A stretch of 64,000 bases of DNA from Methanococcoides burtonii DSM 6242 (GCF_000013725.1 NC_007955.1:1643579-1707578); one strand, 5' to 3'; shown: positions 52,981-62,843, numbered from the stretch's first letter. Notes: generated from the sequence alone by a model not told the origin. Numbers and translations: made by a program.

Positions 52981-53697
52981 GTGAAAAAGAATCTTGAAGA
53001 CCACGACTTAATTTCGTGTGGATATTATGATGAAGCTTACAAAAACGAAAAGGGACTTCAATCTAAATGGCACCACCTTAAGTTCAAAAGAATTACTGAT
53101 AAGATCCATAATCAGAAAAAAATACTCAATATTGCATGCAGTGCAGGCACTCTGGATGCTCTCATCGATGGAGACCTCGTAACAGGCCTTGATTTTTCGT
53201 TTAAACAACTTGTTTATGCAGATCAGAATAATAGCACAGGGAATAATCATTATATTTGTGGTGATGCATGCCGATTACCACTGAAATCCGAAAGTTTTGA
53301 CATGGTAATTGCCAGCGAGTTCATCGAACATATTGATGAACACTCAATATCTCTTTTTTTGGATGAAGTATATAGAGTATTGGAACCAGGAGGAGAACTT
53401 ATTCTCACCACACCAAACTATTCCAGCCTCTGGCCATTACTTGAAACCTTACTTAACAAGGCAGGAAACGTTGATTATTCTGACCAGCACATTTCGAAAT
53501 TCAATAAACGCAAATTATATGACCTTATTGAAAAAAATGGGAAATTCAATATTGTTGAAGCCACTCCATTCTTGCTATTCTCTCCATTTTTAGCGATCAT
53601 CAATTGGAGATGTGCAGACTTATTGTACCGACATGAATCAATAATTTCCAACAAGCTTGGATTTTTATTGATATTTCATCTAAAGAAGATACAATAA
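52981..53697 (+). CDS. Class I SAM-dependent methyltransferase
   Basis: Methyltransferase of 238 residues, type 11-like. The SAM loop is ILNIACSAGTLDAL near residue 44, VTGLDFS follows, and CGDACRLPLKSESFDMVIASEFIEHI is the conserved acidic region near residue 90. LEPGGELILTTPNY is motif post-III. The start is GTG 52981 with GGAG 9-12 bases upstream; TTG 52966 is an alternative that lies in the SD itself. Sugar or quinone/lipid methylation cannot be distinguished. Confidence 0.85.
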   Translation: MKKNLEDHDLISCGYYDEAYKNEKGLQSKWHHLKFKRITDKIHNQKKILNIACSAGTLDALIDGDLVTGLDFSFKQLVYADQNNSTGNNHYICGDACRLPLKSESFDMVIASEFIEHIDEHSISLFLDEVYRVLEPGGELILTTPNYSSLWPLLETLLNKAGNVDYSDQHISKFNKRKLYDLIEKNGKFNIVEATPFLLFSPFLAIINWRCADLLYRHESIISNKLGFLLIFHLKKIQ

Positions 53698-53843
53698 TGA
53701 TATCTAATAAAACCTGAATAGATTTTATTCAATAAATAATAATGATGACCCATTTATCAATACAATTGAATGACCCGACCCAAATTTGAAGAATAAAAAA
53801 AAAAGTTATATGATGTGATTAAATATATACAGCGGAGTAGAGA

Positions 53844-55439
53844 ATGGTCAACAAAAGTAAGAAGCCGAAAAATAAGATGGAATCTGAGATTGTTCCTAAA
53901 CCTCAAAAACAAACTTCAGATGAAAATCCTGCCTTACAAAAAGTGCTTTCTGAAAAATACCTTACCATATTAATTGCCATTACTTTGCTCGGAACTATTT
54001 TAAGAATATATTCCCTTGCTACTGAATCGATCTGGCTTGATGAAGCTACGAGTGTGAACATAGCAAGCCGTAGCCTTATGGATATTATATTTGGAAATAA
54101 TGATTTTGCACACCCTCCACTTTATTATTCAATCCTACATTTTGTCATGATGGTAAGCCAGTCTGAATTTGCTTTAAGGTTGCCCTCTGCAATATTTGGA
54201 AGCCTTTCAATACCACTGATATACCTTGTAGGTAAAGAATTGTTAGACAAGAAAACAGCCATCATTGCTTCATTTCTTTTGTCAGTATCCACATTCCATA
54301 TCAATTATTCGCAGGAAGGAAGAAGTTATGCATTGATGATGCTTCTCGTACTTCTTACGATTTACCTGTTCATAAATGCATACAACAAGAAAAGTACCCT
54401 GCATTGGACCATTACTGCAATTTCAGCGTCCGTTCTGGTCTACACACATTTCTTTGGATTTTTTGTAATTGCTGCAATGGGATTGTACTACCTTATCAAT
54501 GAATTTGACATTAAAATCCTCAAATTCAGATCGTTCGAAGAAAGTAAAATTGCACTTATCGGCACTCTTGCATTCATTGTAATGAGTTTGCCAATGATAG
54601 TATGGGTGATAAAGGAGCTGGGGTATGTTAGTGGAAACAAGACATGGGGAATGTCACAGGAGGGATTCTTCCACACAATACTCTTGTCTTTCAGTAGCTA
54701 TTCCAACCTGTTGCTATACATATATGCCATATTGTTGATAATTGGCATTTTATTCTGTATGAAAGATTTTAGAAAATCACTCACATTGCTTTCAATATGG
54801 TTATTTTTACCATTGGTAACCGGATATTTCCTTGCAGGATCAATGCCATTTCAGCCAAGATACCTCCTTTTCGTACTGCCAGCATATTTACTGTTGATAT
54901 CAAATGGAATTGTTAGTATCTCAAAAATAGGGTCATTGGGCATAGATAGCTCAAATTCCACAACAAAAGGAAAAAATCAAAAGAACAAAACTCCTGGCAA
55001 CAACAATACTCTAAGAGAAATTGCGGTTATAGCAGTTATTTTGTTAGTAGTATGCAGCATCAGTTTCATTCCATTGAACAATTATTATACCAGCATGAGT
55101 AAAAATGACTGGAGAAGCGCAGCACTCGCTCTGGAAGAGATTACACAACCAGGAGATGTTATCACACCCCTTCCAGGATATATGAGCCAACCATTGGAAT
55201 ATTATTACAATAATCAAACTGATGAAACCATCATTAAGGGTACCGGTTATTCAGAAGCAGACATGACCAAGCATGCCAAAGGTTCTAAGCGTATATGGTA
55301 TATCGTCACATGGGATATATCTGCAGCGAATTCTGATGGAACCGCCATAAAATGGTTGCAGGAAAATGCAAGCCCTGTAGGACAGATAACCGGAATATAC
55401 GTATATACATATCCAAAAATAGATGTAAATATGTCCTAA
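53844..55439 (+). CDS. GT39/ArnT-type membrane glycosyltransferase
   Basis: Polytopic transferase of 531 residues, using a polyprenyl-phosphate sugar. A charged N-terminal tail (1-35) precedes about 12 helices. The catalytic acidic residues lie in IWLDEATSVNIASRSL near residue 66, HPPLYYSILHF near residue 94 follows, and SQEGRSYALMMLL near residue 155 is typical of PMT-like enzymes. A soluble C-terminal domain starts near residue 425. It is probably a glycan-extending or protein mannosyltransferase. The site CGGAG lies 10 bases before the ATG. Confidence 0.9.
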   Translation: MVNKSKKPKNKMESEIVPKPQKQTSDENPALQKVLSEKYLTILIAITLLGTILRIYSLATESIWLDEATSVNIASRSLMDIIFGNNDFAHPPLYYSILHFVMMVSQSEFALRLPSAIFGSLSIPLIYLVGKELLDKKTAIIASFLLSVSTFHINYSQEGRSYALMMLLVLLTIYLFINAYNKKSTLHWTITAISASVLVYTHFFGFFVIAAMGLYYLINEFDIKILKFRSFEESKIALIGTLAFIVMSLPMIVWVIKELGYVSGNKTWGMSQEGFFHTILLSFSSYSNLLLYIYAILLIIGILFCMKDFRKSLTLLSIWLFLPLVTGYFLAGSMPFQPRYLLFVLPAYLLLISNGIVSISKIGSLGIDSSNSTTKGKNQKNKTPGNNNTLREIAVIAVILLVVCSISFIPLNNYYTSMSKNDWRSAALALEEITQPGDVITPLPGYMSQPLEYYYNNQTDETIIKGTGYSEADMTKHAKGSKRIWYIVTWDISAANSDGTAIKWLQENASPVGQITGIYVYTYPKIDVNMS

Positions 55440-55456
55440 AAATAAAAACGTTGACC

Positions 55457-55852
55457 TCACAACGAAGCGATCCCAAGCAACTGCAAAGGGCTAAAAGACC
55501 CCCATATTACCAGAAGATTGTTGATCACAAGAAAAATACCGACAAATACGATCAAGTTCTTCATCATTGGCCAGAGGTCAGTCTTTTGCTTTTCGGAGGA
55601 GGAAAATGCACCCTTATATATCCAATAAACTATAAGGACAAAAACTAATTTGAGAGCAAATAGTGTCCACACCCCAAACTCTGCCATTACCAAAGCCATA
55701 AACCCATTCGCTTCAACACCATAATTAAGGGCTTTAGCTGTGGTTATGAAGTCACCCAGCACGTAGAATACAAGGATATACCTAATGTCGTAAAGGAAAT
55801 CATTGAATTCTTTTAAAGATTCCAGATTATGTGGAGAAAGCACATGTTGCAT
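55457..55852 (-). CDS. Small integral membrane protein, DUF5658-like
   Basis: Protein of 131 residues with about three to four hydrophobic helices (about 28-45, 52-80, 99-120). YVLGDFITTAKALNYG.EANGFMA is the conserved pattern of a small archaeal membrane family; function unknown. It converges on the GT39 gene, with only 17 bases between the stops. Confidence in coding is good; family assignment is tentative. Confidence 0.72.
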   Translation of the reverse strand: MQHVLSPHNLESLKEFNDFLYDIRYILVFYVLGDFITTAKALNYGVEANGFMALVMAEFGVWTLFALKLVFVLIVYWIYKGAFSSSEKQKTDLWPMMKNLIVFVGIFLVINNLLVIWGSFSPLQLLGIASL

Positions 55853-56016
55853 AAATAATAGTATTTATGTTCATTGATATGTACAGTATGTTCATACATA
55901 TTGGCGGGACGTACGCATCGTTTTCAATGATGGCTTCTGAAAGTGGTATTCAAAATATAAGCTTCATGAATTCTAAAAACTGCAAGCTTATGTACTATCA
56001 CAACAATCACAATAAT

Positions 56017-57192
56017 ATGGAACAGAAAGAGAACAATATGGGAATAACTTCATCGCTTACAGAAAATGGGTCTGATGCTTTCCTAATAATAGGAAACTCA
56101 AATAATGCAGATGTGTATTATACGACACATTTTCTGGCGGCAGACCCATTCACCTATATACAGACAAAAAGTGGAGAAGAGACCCTTATCGTTTCCAGCA
56201 TGGAACTGGGCAGGGCGAAGATAGAATCCCGGGTTAAGACCGTGCAAACAATGCAGGAATATGGATTTAGTGAGAAGATGAAAGACAGGAAAGATGGCGA
56301 ACTGGCTTACTGTGATTGCCTGGCGGCCGTCTTCCAGAAAATGAGCGCTAAACACATCATGGTACCACGCGATTTTCCCCTTTTTACTGCCCAGACACTG
56401 AAAGAACTGGGATTTACTATCATTCCTGCGAAAAGCCCTTTCAAGGAACTAAGGACACGGAAGAACAAAGAACAGATCGAGAAGATAAAAGAGGCACAAT
56501 TTGCTTGTGAAAAAGCAATGGAAACTGCCATTGATATAATTGCAGAGGCTGAGGTCAAAGAAGGTGTCCTATACAATAATGAAGTGCCCATAACCTCTGA
56601 ATCCATACGGACTTCCATTGAGCACACCCTTTTGGACCATGGGTGTGAAGCAGAAAGCACAATTGTCGCCTGTGGTATAAATTCCGCAAATCCTCATTGG
56701 GAGGGAGAGGGAGATATCAAGGCCAATCAACCCATAGTCATTGACATATTTCCCCGCAACAAAAGAAATCGCTATTTTGCAGATATGACACGAACAGTCC
56801 TCAAAGGAGAAGCTTCGGAAGAACTAAAGAAGATGTATGAAGCAGTACATGCAGCACAGGAAGCGGCCTTTGCAATATTAAAACCCGGGATACTTTATAG
56901 TGATGTACATAATGCCGTCTGTGATGAGTTCGAAAAAAGAGGCTATGACACTATAAGAAGTGATTCGAAAGTAGGTTTTATCCACTCAACAGGACATGGC
57001 GTAGGATTGGACATACATGAATTACCTTCTGTTTCTTTGCAGGAAGTAGAGGTTGAAGAAGGCCATGTAGTTACCATAGAACCTGGACTCTATTATCCGG
57101 AATATGGAGGGATAAGGATCGAAGATATGGTAGTCATAACCTCAGAAGGTTTTGAGAATCTGACAAAAATGGAAAAAGAATTTGTAGTTTGA
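56017..57192 (+). CDS. pepQ: Xaa-Pro dipeptidase/aminopeptidase (M24)
   Basis: Dinuclear-metal peptidase that cleaves Xaa-Pro bonds. Metal ligands appear in order: Asp in IVIDIFPRNKRNRYFADMTRT (two Asp), His in HSTGHGVGLDIHELP, Glu in VTIEPGLYYP and Glu in GGIRIEDMV. The N-terminal creatinase-like domain spans residues 1-150. About 391 residues if started at ATG 56017; ATG 56038 is also possible, and a longer frame to 55867 looks too long. A TATA-like TGCATAAATAAT lies near 55849-55860. Confidence 0.87.
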   Translation: MEQKENNMGITSSLTENGSDAFLIIGNSNNADVYYTTHFLAADPFTYIQTKSGEETLIVSSMELGRAKIESRVKTVQTMQEYGFSEKMKDRKDGELAYCDCLAAVFQKMSAKHIMVPRDFPLFTAQTLKELGFTIIPAKSPFKELRTRKNKEQIEKIKEAQFACEKAMETAIDIIAEAEVKEGVLYNNEVPITSESIRTSIEHTLLDHGCEAESTIVACGINSANPHWEGEGDIKANQPIVIDIFPRNKRNRYFADMTRTVLKGEASEELKKMYEAVHAAQEAAFAILKPGILYSDVHNAVCDEFEKRGYDTIRSDSKVGFIHSTGHGVGLDIHELPSVSLQEVEVEEGHVVTIEPGLYYPEYGGIRIEDMVVITSEGFENLTKMEKEFVV

Positions 57193-57227
57193 ACATTTAC
57201 CCTATTATCGAAAGTTGGTGCACATAT

Positions 57228-58121
57228 ATGGATGAGAAAATCGAGGATATTGAAGAGATCATTGGCAAATACATGCAGGCAGGAGAAATACTCTCAACTG
57301 TGAGAAGTGAGGCAAAAGAGAAGGTAAAGATAGGCACTACCCTTTTGGAAGTTGCTGACTTTGTCGAGCAACGAACCATCGAACTTGGAGGATTGCCTGC
57401 ATTCCCATGTAACATTTCAAGAAATGATGAGGCCGCCCACGCCACTCCATTGATAGGAGATGAAACGGTCTTTGCAGAGGATGTGGTGAAACTTGACCTT
57501 GGCGTACATATTGACGGTTATATTGCAGATTCGGCCATTACTGTCGATCTTACCAATGAGAACTCCGATCTTGTGAAGGCCTCCGAAGCTGCACTGTATG
57601 CAGCCATTGATATAATCAAGAACGGGATCAATACTGCAGAGATAGGAGCTGTCATCGAAGATACGATCACAGGACATGGCTTCAAGCCTATTGCAAACCT
57701 AACAGGACATGGTGTCGGCCAATATCTCGCACATGTACCACCCAGCATCCCAAATCGCCATATTGGCCAGGGAGTGACGATCAAAACTGGAGATATCTTT
57801 GCAATAGAACCTTTTGCCACCGATGGTGCAGGAAAAGTGGCAGATGGGACCCTGACAGAGATATTCCAGGTGATTGGACACAAACCAATACGATTGCCTG
57901 CGGTCAGAAAAGTTCTCAAGGAACTGGAGCAGTACAAAACTTTGCCTTTTGCCAGAAGGTGGCTCAAGTCGGACAAGTTAGATTATTCACTAATGCAACT
58001 TGAAAAAGCAGGCATTATCACATCTTACCCGGTCCTCAAAGATGTTGGTGGCGGACTAGTATCACAAACAGAACATACGGTTATCGTTACTGATGATGGT
58101 TGTAAAGTGACAACCAAATAA
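57228..58121 (+). CDS. map: Methionine aminopeptidase, type II
   Basis: Removes N-terminal Met from nascent proteins. 297 residues. Metal ligands are in VVKLDLGVHIDGYIADSAIT (Asp, Asp), GHGVGQYLAHVPPSIPN (His), FAIEPFATDG (Glu) and SQTEHTVIVTDDG (Glu). The insert between the last two is the type II hallmark shared with eukaryotes. ATG 57228 follows GGTG; an in-frame TTG at 57189 would add 13 residues. It is close behind pepQ, giving a pair of M24 peptidases that may be co-transcribed. Confidence 0.94.
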   Translation: MDEKIEDIEEIIGKYMQAGEILSTVRSEAKEKVKIGTTLLEVADFVEQRTIELGGLPAFPCNISRNDEAAHATPLIGDETVFAEDVVKLDLGVHIDGYIADSAITVDLTNENSDLVKASEAALYAAIDIIKNGINTAEIGAVIEDTITGHGFKPIANLTGHGVGQYLAHVPPSIPNRHIGQGVTIKTGDIFAIEPFATDGAGKVADGTLTEIFQVIGHKPIRLPAVRKVLKELEQYKTLPFARRWLKSDKLDYSLMQLEKAGIITSYPVLKDVGGGLVSQTEHTVIVTDDGCKVTTK

Positions 58122-58134
58122 GGATAGGATCAAA

Positions 58135-58755
58135 ATGCGGTATATTTCGACATTGTTGCTGGCGTTGCTCACCGTAGCCATGGTAACATCCCCCTCATCT
58201 GCATTTGAATGGAGGAACACCATTGTCTTAGAAGAAGATGGGATGTCATGGAGCTATGAAGAGGAGTATTCCGGAGAAGATGTTGGAGTATACCGTTCTT
58301 ATGCAGACAAAAATATTGGAAATAATGATGGACATATCAGTGCATGGGAACTCATGAAACTGGATCATCGTGTACGTAACCGGCTTTATGGTTCACTTGA
58401 AAAGGAACTGGATGTAATGTTCAATGGTTCTGCAAAGAATGTACACGCTTTTGATGTGGATGCGGAAATATCCAGAAGTGTCCTGGGAAGCACTGACAAA
58501 GCCGATATCATAAATAACAGATATTTTGTCACATACACGTTCGAGAAGAATTTTTTTGAAATGGGAGAAAATGTGAGCTTTGATGGAGAAGCAAATACAG
58601 ATTTCACCATTACAATGCCTGAAGGCGTGGAAATAATAGATACAGAAGGCATTAATAGTCGATTTATTGAAACTGTGGACAATCGTACAATACTTAGCGG
58701 TCGTTTTGGAGTTGAAGGATTGATAACTGTTGAGTTTAGCAAGAGGGATGTATGA
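58135..58755 (+). CDS. Secreted protein of unknown function with EF-hand-like stretch
   Basis: 206 residues with a cleavable-looking signal peptide (LLLALLTVAMVTSPSSA, cut after about residue 24). The mature domain is beta-rich. DKNIGNNDGHISAWE near residue 63 resembles a calcium-binding loop with two extra residues, but the first ligand does not align with a perfect EF-hand. Family not recognised. It follows map by 13 bases on the same strand. Confidence 0.75.
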   Translation: MRYISTLLLALLTVAMVTSPSSAFEWRNTIVLEEDGMSWSYEEEYSGEDVGVYRSYADKNIGNNDGHISAWELMKLDHRVRNRLYGSLEKELDVMFNGSAKNVHAFDVDAEISRSVLGSTDKADIINNRYFVTYTFEKNFFEMGENVSFDGEANTDFTITMPEGVEIIDTEGINSRFIETVDNRTILSGRFGVEGLITVEFSKRDV

Positions 58756-58775
58756 AGGAACGTTTAGAATGTACA

Positions 58776-58797
58776 TGCATCAGTTCTTGTTGATGCA
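58776..58797 (+). other. 7-bp hairpin downstream of the secreted-protein gene
   Basis: TGCATCA (58776-58782) pairs perfectly with TGATGCA (58791-58797) around an eight-base loop. No T run follows immediately, so it is at best a weak terminator or processing site. Confidence 0.3.
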
Positions 58798-58844
58798 GCT
58801 ATCCTATCAAAACATTAATCTAAATTGAAACTGTCTTTTTAATT

Positions 58845-59132
58845 ATGATCATAGAACAGATACCACTTAAAAATGGTACGGCCATTGGCATTAAGTTCGA
58901 TATGGGAAACGCACCACTGCTTGTAATAAAAGCTGACAAGGGATTTGTGATGTGCGGATACCTTGACACTGAGATGGCGGAAAAGTTCGGCGATGTTGCC
59001 GCTAAGGTCAGAGGTGTCAATTATTTTGAAGACGTATTGCATACTGAAGTGATCGATGTCACAGGGCATGCGAAGGCACTTGGCGTTAAACCCGGCATGA
59101 AGGGACATGAAGCCCTTGAGCTAATGTTCTAA
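58845..59132 (+). CDS. DUF1805 (YunC-like) protein
   Basis: 95 residues, the usual length of this single-domain family. The recognisable core is IKFDMGNAPLLVIKADKGFVMCGYLD followed by KFGDVAAKVRGV. Function is unknown in archaea. It lies 8 bases upstream of the Trm-G10 gene and is probably co-transcribed with it. Confidence 0.85.
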   Translation: MIIEQIPLKNGTAIGIKFDMGNAPLLVIKADKGFVMCGYLDTEMAEKFGDVAAKVRGVNYFEDVLHTEVIDVTGHAKALGVKPGMKGHEALELMF

Positions 59133-59140
59133 AAATTCCC

Positions 59141-60175
59141 ATGCTATACGCTTTTGAACTATCAGGAGAACACGAGGATCTCCCACGCGCAGAGGTTCTC
59201 GCCTGTCTTGACCTTGTAGAGTTAGAATATGGAGAGAGTGAATACTTTGAACACTGCCTTGTTGCGGATATTAAAGGTGAACCACAGGAAATATTGCACA
59301 AGCTGAGGGAGGTGGCAAAAAGGATAGCAATGACACACTACATCCTGAAGGTCATAGATGTTTGCCCCACAGAAATTGAAGACATAATTGAGGTCGCGGA
59401 AGGATGTGATATTTCAGAGCACCTCAATGAAGGGCAGAAGTATGTGGTGCGGGCAAAGCGTGTCAGACACAATACGACCATCAAATGTGTTGATATCGAA
59501 AGACGTGTCGGAGGCGCCATCTACCGGAAGGGATTCAATGCAGACCTGAAGGACCCTGATGTTGAATTCCGAGCCATCCTTTCTGAAAAATGTGTTTTGG
59601 GTAGTGTTATTGCTTCAGTGGACAGAAGTGCTTACGAAGCACGGGCACCACATAAGAAGCCATTCTTTTACCCAGGGGTCTTGCGTCCACGTGTTGCACG
59701 GGCTCTTGTGAACATGGCATTGATAAAAGAGGGAGATGTTGTATTCGACCCGTTCTGCGGAACAGCGGGGATACTCGTAGAAGCAGGACTTGTAGGAGCT
59801 ACTGTGCTCGGACTGGAGGTCCGTTACAAGATAGCTGTTGGAGCAGATATGAACCTTCGGCACTTCAATGCGGACCAGACCATGATGATGGGAGATGCCT
59901 GTAAAGTGCCCCTTGTGGATGAGTCAGTGGATGCGGTCATAGCAGATCCGCCATACGGAAGGTCAGCAAGGATAGAGGGAGAATCATTGCATCATCTCTA
60001 CGAACACTCGTTTGCTGAGATGTTCAGGGTTTTGAAACCGGGAAAACTGGCGATAATAGTTTCAGAGATAGATGTCACTGAGCTTGTGGAAAAAGTAGGC
60101 TTTACCATAAAGGACCGATTCCTGCAGAGAGTACACAAAAGCCTCACACGCAAGATAACGGTACTGCAAAAATAA
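59141..60175 (+). CDS. tRNA (guanine-N2) dimethyltransferase, Trm-G10/Trm11 type
   Basis: Methylates guanosine 10 in tRNA with SAM. 344 residues. The N-terminal THUMP-like part runs to about residue 150 and is followed by a Rossmann methyltransferase domain with GVLRPRVARALVNM, VFDPFCGTAGILVEAG near residue 205, and the amino-methylation motif IADPPYGRSARI near residue 268 (DPPY). Length and layout match the archaeal family. It ends against a convergent minus-strand gene. Confidence 0.9.
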   Translation: MLYAFELSGEHEDLPRAEVLACLDLVELEYGESEYFEHCLVADIKGEPQEILHKLREVAKRIAMTHYILKVIDVCPTEIEDIIEVAEGCDISEHLNEGQKYVVRAKRVRHNTTIKCVDIERRVGGAIYRKGFNADLKDPDVEFRAILSEKCVLGSVIASVDRSAYEARAPHKKPFFYPGVLRPRVARALVNMALIKEGDVVFDPFCGTAGILVEAGLVGATVLGLEVRYKIAVGADMNLRHFNADQTMMMGDACKVPLVDESVDAVIADPPYGRSARIEGESLHHLYEHSFAEMFRVLKPGKLAIIVSEIDVTELVEKVGFTIKDRFLQRVHKSLTRKITVLQK

Positions 60176-60198
60176 TAGGATATTCTGGAGTTTCAGCA

Positions 60199-60762
60199 TC
60201 AATTAATCGTTTGTATCAGATGCCAGTAGGCTGAAAGTTGACGATCGTATTCTTTCCGGTCCGCATACCTTGAATCAATGACATTCCAAAAACGTGGGCT
60301 GTGATTTAGTTCGATCAAATGTGCCATCTCATGGAAGACCACATATTCAATGAGGGAATCGGGCAGATGCATTAAATGCCTGTTGAGGTTCACCCTTTTC
60401 TTTGAACTGCAACTGCCCCATTTGGTCTTCATCTTACGAAAGGTCACTTTTTCAGGCATTACCTCAAGTTCGGTAGAGATATTTTTGACATGAAACATCA
60501 CAAGTTCTCTAAGCTCTTCATCTGACCTGTTCAGAAGTTCCTTTGAAGAAGATCCATGAATCGCATTCGTATATTCCACATGTCGCCTGTATATCCACAG
60601 CTTATGCTTATGGAGGAGCTCTTCAGGTGTTTTGAAATTTGTAGGGACCAATAATTCCAATTTGCCACAACTATATTTCAGTCTTGGAGCTTTCACCCTG
60701 CCATAGTTCAGACTATAGAGGATATCCAGCCCATTGAGACTAATAGAATGTTCCGTACTCAT
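60199..60762 (-). CDS. YgjP-like M48-type metallopeptidase
   Basis: Predicted zinc metallopeptidase of 187 residues (DUF45/YgjP, SprT-like). The zinc site is VVFHEMAHLIELNHSPRFW near residue 138 (HExxH, third His 10 residues on). TKWGSCSSKKRVNLN precedes it and is the family signature. Physiological substrate unknown. It shares a 4-base overlap with truA upstream. Confidence 0.87.
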   Translation of the reverse strand: MSTEHSISLNGLDILYSLNYGRVKAPRLKYSCGKLELLVPTNFKTPEELLHKHKLWIYRRHVEYTNAIHGSSSKELLNRSDEELRELVMFHVKNISTELEVMPEKVTFRKMKTKWGSCSSKKRVNLNRHLMHLPDSLIEYVVFHEMAHLIELNHSPRFWNVIDSRYADRKEYDRQLSAYWHLIQTIN

Positions 60763-61598
60763 AGTAATTCGTCGGAAGATTCAGAAGGGAACAGATGACT
60801 GAGTATATCTGCCATTACCCGGTAGCGAACAAGATGATCGTGCACACGTTCACGTGCCCTTCGTATTGCATAGCCATCTTCCACCCATTCGAGAGGGATC
60901 GGATAATTCACATCCATGAGAACAAGACCATAACCGTGTGCAGGTTCAAGCCCTTCCTCGTATGATTCCGGATCTAACATATGACCAAGCCATTCTTCGT
61001 CACGGACCCCGCTTCCCACCATCATCAAAGCAGCCACTATCTTGCGAACCATGTTCCAGAGGAAACTGTTAGCTTCCACATCTATACGAGTTAGATTGCC
61101 ACTGACCCTAATGTCAATACGTTTGACGATCCTAACGGTCTTCTTACTCCCCCTGGAAGTACTAAAATTAGAAAAATCGTGAGAACCAAGAAGGAGCTTT
61201 GATGCGGAACGTATCTTAGAAATATCAAACTGTTCACCATACAGGATATAACGATAGCTGCGACTTAAAGCATGTCTTCGAGGGTCAAAATTCTCAGGAA
61301 CTATCGCATGGGCCCATGCCCAAATAGTGCCTGGAAGTTTGGAATTTATAACACGAGGCATTGCAAGGTTAGGTGCATCGGTATCGAAGGCCACCACCTG
61401 CCCCATGGCATGCACACCTGAGTCAGTCCTTCCTGAACTTATAAAATTAGCTGTTCGAGGATCTTCCATGATCCCGAGTTCTTTCAATACTTTGAAAAGT
61501 TCGCCTTCCACGGTCGGATCATTAAGCTGGACCTGAGACCCGTGGAAATTCGACCCTATGTATGCGATTTTAAGTGCAACTCTCATGGAATCACTCAT
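60759..61598 (-). CDS. truA: tRNA pseudouridine synthase A
   Basis: Isomerises U38-40 in the tRNA anticodon stem. 279 residues. LKIAYIGSNFHGSQVQ is the N-terminal strand. The catalytic aspartate lies in ISSGRTDSGVHAMGQV near residue 60, RSYRYILYG follows, and NSFLWNMVRKIVAALMMVG near residue 174 completes the family pattern. ATG 61586 is an alternative start four codons in. Convergent with nothing; its promoter region faces purP. Confidence 0.94.
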   Translation of the reverse strand: MSDSMRVALKIAYIGSNFHGSQVQLNDPTVEGELFKVLKELGIMEDPRTANFISSGRTDSGVHAMGQVVAFDTDAPNLAMPRVINSKLPGTIWAWAHAIVPENFDPRRHALSRSYRYILYGEQFDISKIRSASKLLLGSHDFSNFSTSRGSKKTVRIVKRIDIRVSGNLTRIDVEANSFLWNMVRKIVAALMMVGSGVRDEEWLGHMLDPESYEEGLEPAHGYGLVLMDVNYPIPLEWVEDGYAIRRARERVHDHLVRYRVMADILSHLFPSESSDELL

Positions 61599-61772
61599 GT
61601 CACTTATAGCACTTTCACTATAATATAGTTCCGATATAAATAGTAATTACTTTATAAGAGATATACAGTCCGAAAAAATTACTGTCACTTGGAATTTTTG
61701 CATAACTCTTATTTATGCCGTAAGCTTAAATAGCAGATAATACAATGTGTTGTAAATTTTTGAGGCGAAACT

Positions 61773-62840
61773 ATGATATCAAAACAACAAATCTCTGAGA
61801 TAATCAGCAACTACGATCTAAATGATCTTGCTATTGCAACTGTTTGCTCACACTCAAGCCTCCAGATATTCGATGGAGCACGAAAAGAGGGACTAAGAAC
61901 AATAGGGATTTGTGTGGGTCAGCCACCACGTTTTTATGATGCATTTCCAAAAGCAAAACCTGACGAGTATATTGTCGTGGAAAGCTATTCCGACATACCA
62001 AAGATAGCGGAAGAACTTGTCAGAAAGAATGCTATTGTAATACCTCACGGTTCTTTTGTTGAATATATGGGTACAGAGAGTTTCGCCGAGTTAGCCGTAC
62101 CAACCTTTGGTAACAGGGAAGTGCTTGAATGGGAGTCAGACAGGGACAAGGAAAGAGAATGGCTTGAAGGCGCAGGTATCCACATGCCAAAGATCGTCGA
62201 TCCTGAAAAGATCGAAAGCCCGGTAATGGTCAAGTACCATGGTGCAAAGGGTGGCAGGGGATTCTTTATTGCCAAGGACTATGAAGAGTTCAAGCAATAT
62301 ATTGACCCTAACGAAAAACACACAGTACAGGAATTCATTGTAGGTACACGTTATTATCTCCACTTCTTCTACTCCCCAATAAGAGAAGAAGGATACAAGT
62401 TAAGCGAAGGAATACTTGAGATGCTCAGCATGGACCGCAGGGTAGAATCGAACGCTGACGAGATATTCAGGCTCGGATCCCCGAAGGAACTTGAAGACGC
62501 AGGCATTCACCCTACATATGTAGTTACAGGAAATGTCCCACTTGTCGCAAGAGAATCCCTTTTGCCACGCATATTCGCACTGGGGGAAAAGGTTGTTGAG
62601 GAATCCCTCGGCCTGTTTGGCGGTATGATCGGACCATTCTGTCTTGAGACCGTTTTTACCGACAAACTTGAGATCAAGGTCTTTGAGATCTCAGCCCGTA
62701 TAGTTGCAGGTACCAATCTCTACACATCAGGCTCTCCCTACTCAGACATGATCGAGGAAAATCTTTCCACAGGAAAGAGGATCGCACAGGAAATAAAATT
62801 GGGAGCCAAGACAGGCAAGCTGGACCTTATTTTGTCATAA
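61773..62840 (+). CDS. purP: Formate-phosphoribosylaminoimidazolecarboxamide ligase
   Basis: Archaeal purine enzyme that forms FAICAR from AICAR, formate and ATP. 355 residues with an ATP-grasp fold. ATVCSHSSLQIFDGARKEG is the start, ICVGQPPRFYDAFP follows, VIPHGSFVEYMG is near residue 90, and the ATP-binding KYHGAKGGRGFFIAKD is near residue 151. PFCLETVF and KVFEISARIVAGTNLY carry metal and substrate residues. A TATA-like TTTATGCCG region lies near 61711. It is monocistronic, followed by a hairpin. Confidence 0.94.
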   Translation: MISKQQISEIISNYDLNDLAIATVCSHSSLQIFDGARKEGLRTIGICVGQPPRFYDAFPKAKPDEYIVVESYSDIPKIAEELVRKNAIVIPHGSFVEYMGTESFAELAVPTFGNREVLEWESDRDKEREWLEGAGIHMPKIVDPEKIESPVMVKYHGAKGGRGFFIAKDYEEFKQYIDPNEKHTVQEFIVGTRYYLHFFYSPIREEGYKLSEGILEMLSMDRRVESNADEIFRLGSPKELEDAGIHPTYVVTGNVPLVARESLLPRIFALGEKVVEESLGLFGGMIGPFCLETVFTDKLEIKVFEISARIVAGTNLYTSGSPYSDMIEENLSTGKRIAQEIKLGAKTGKLDLILS

Positions 62841-62843
62841 GAT

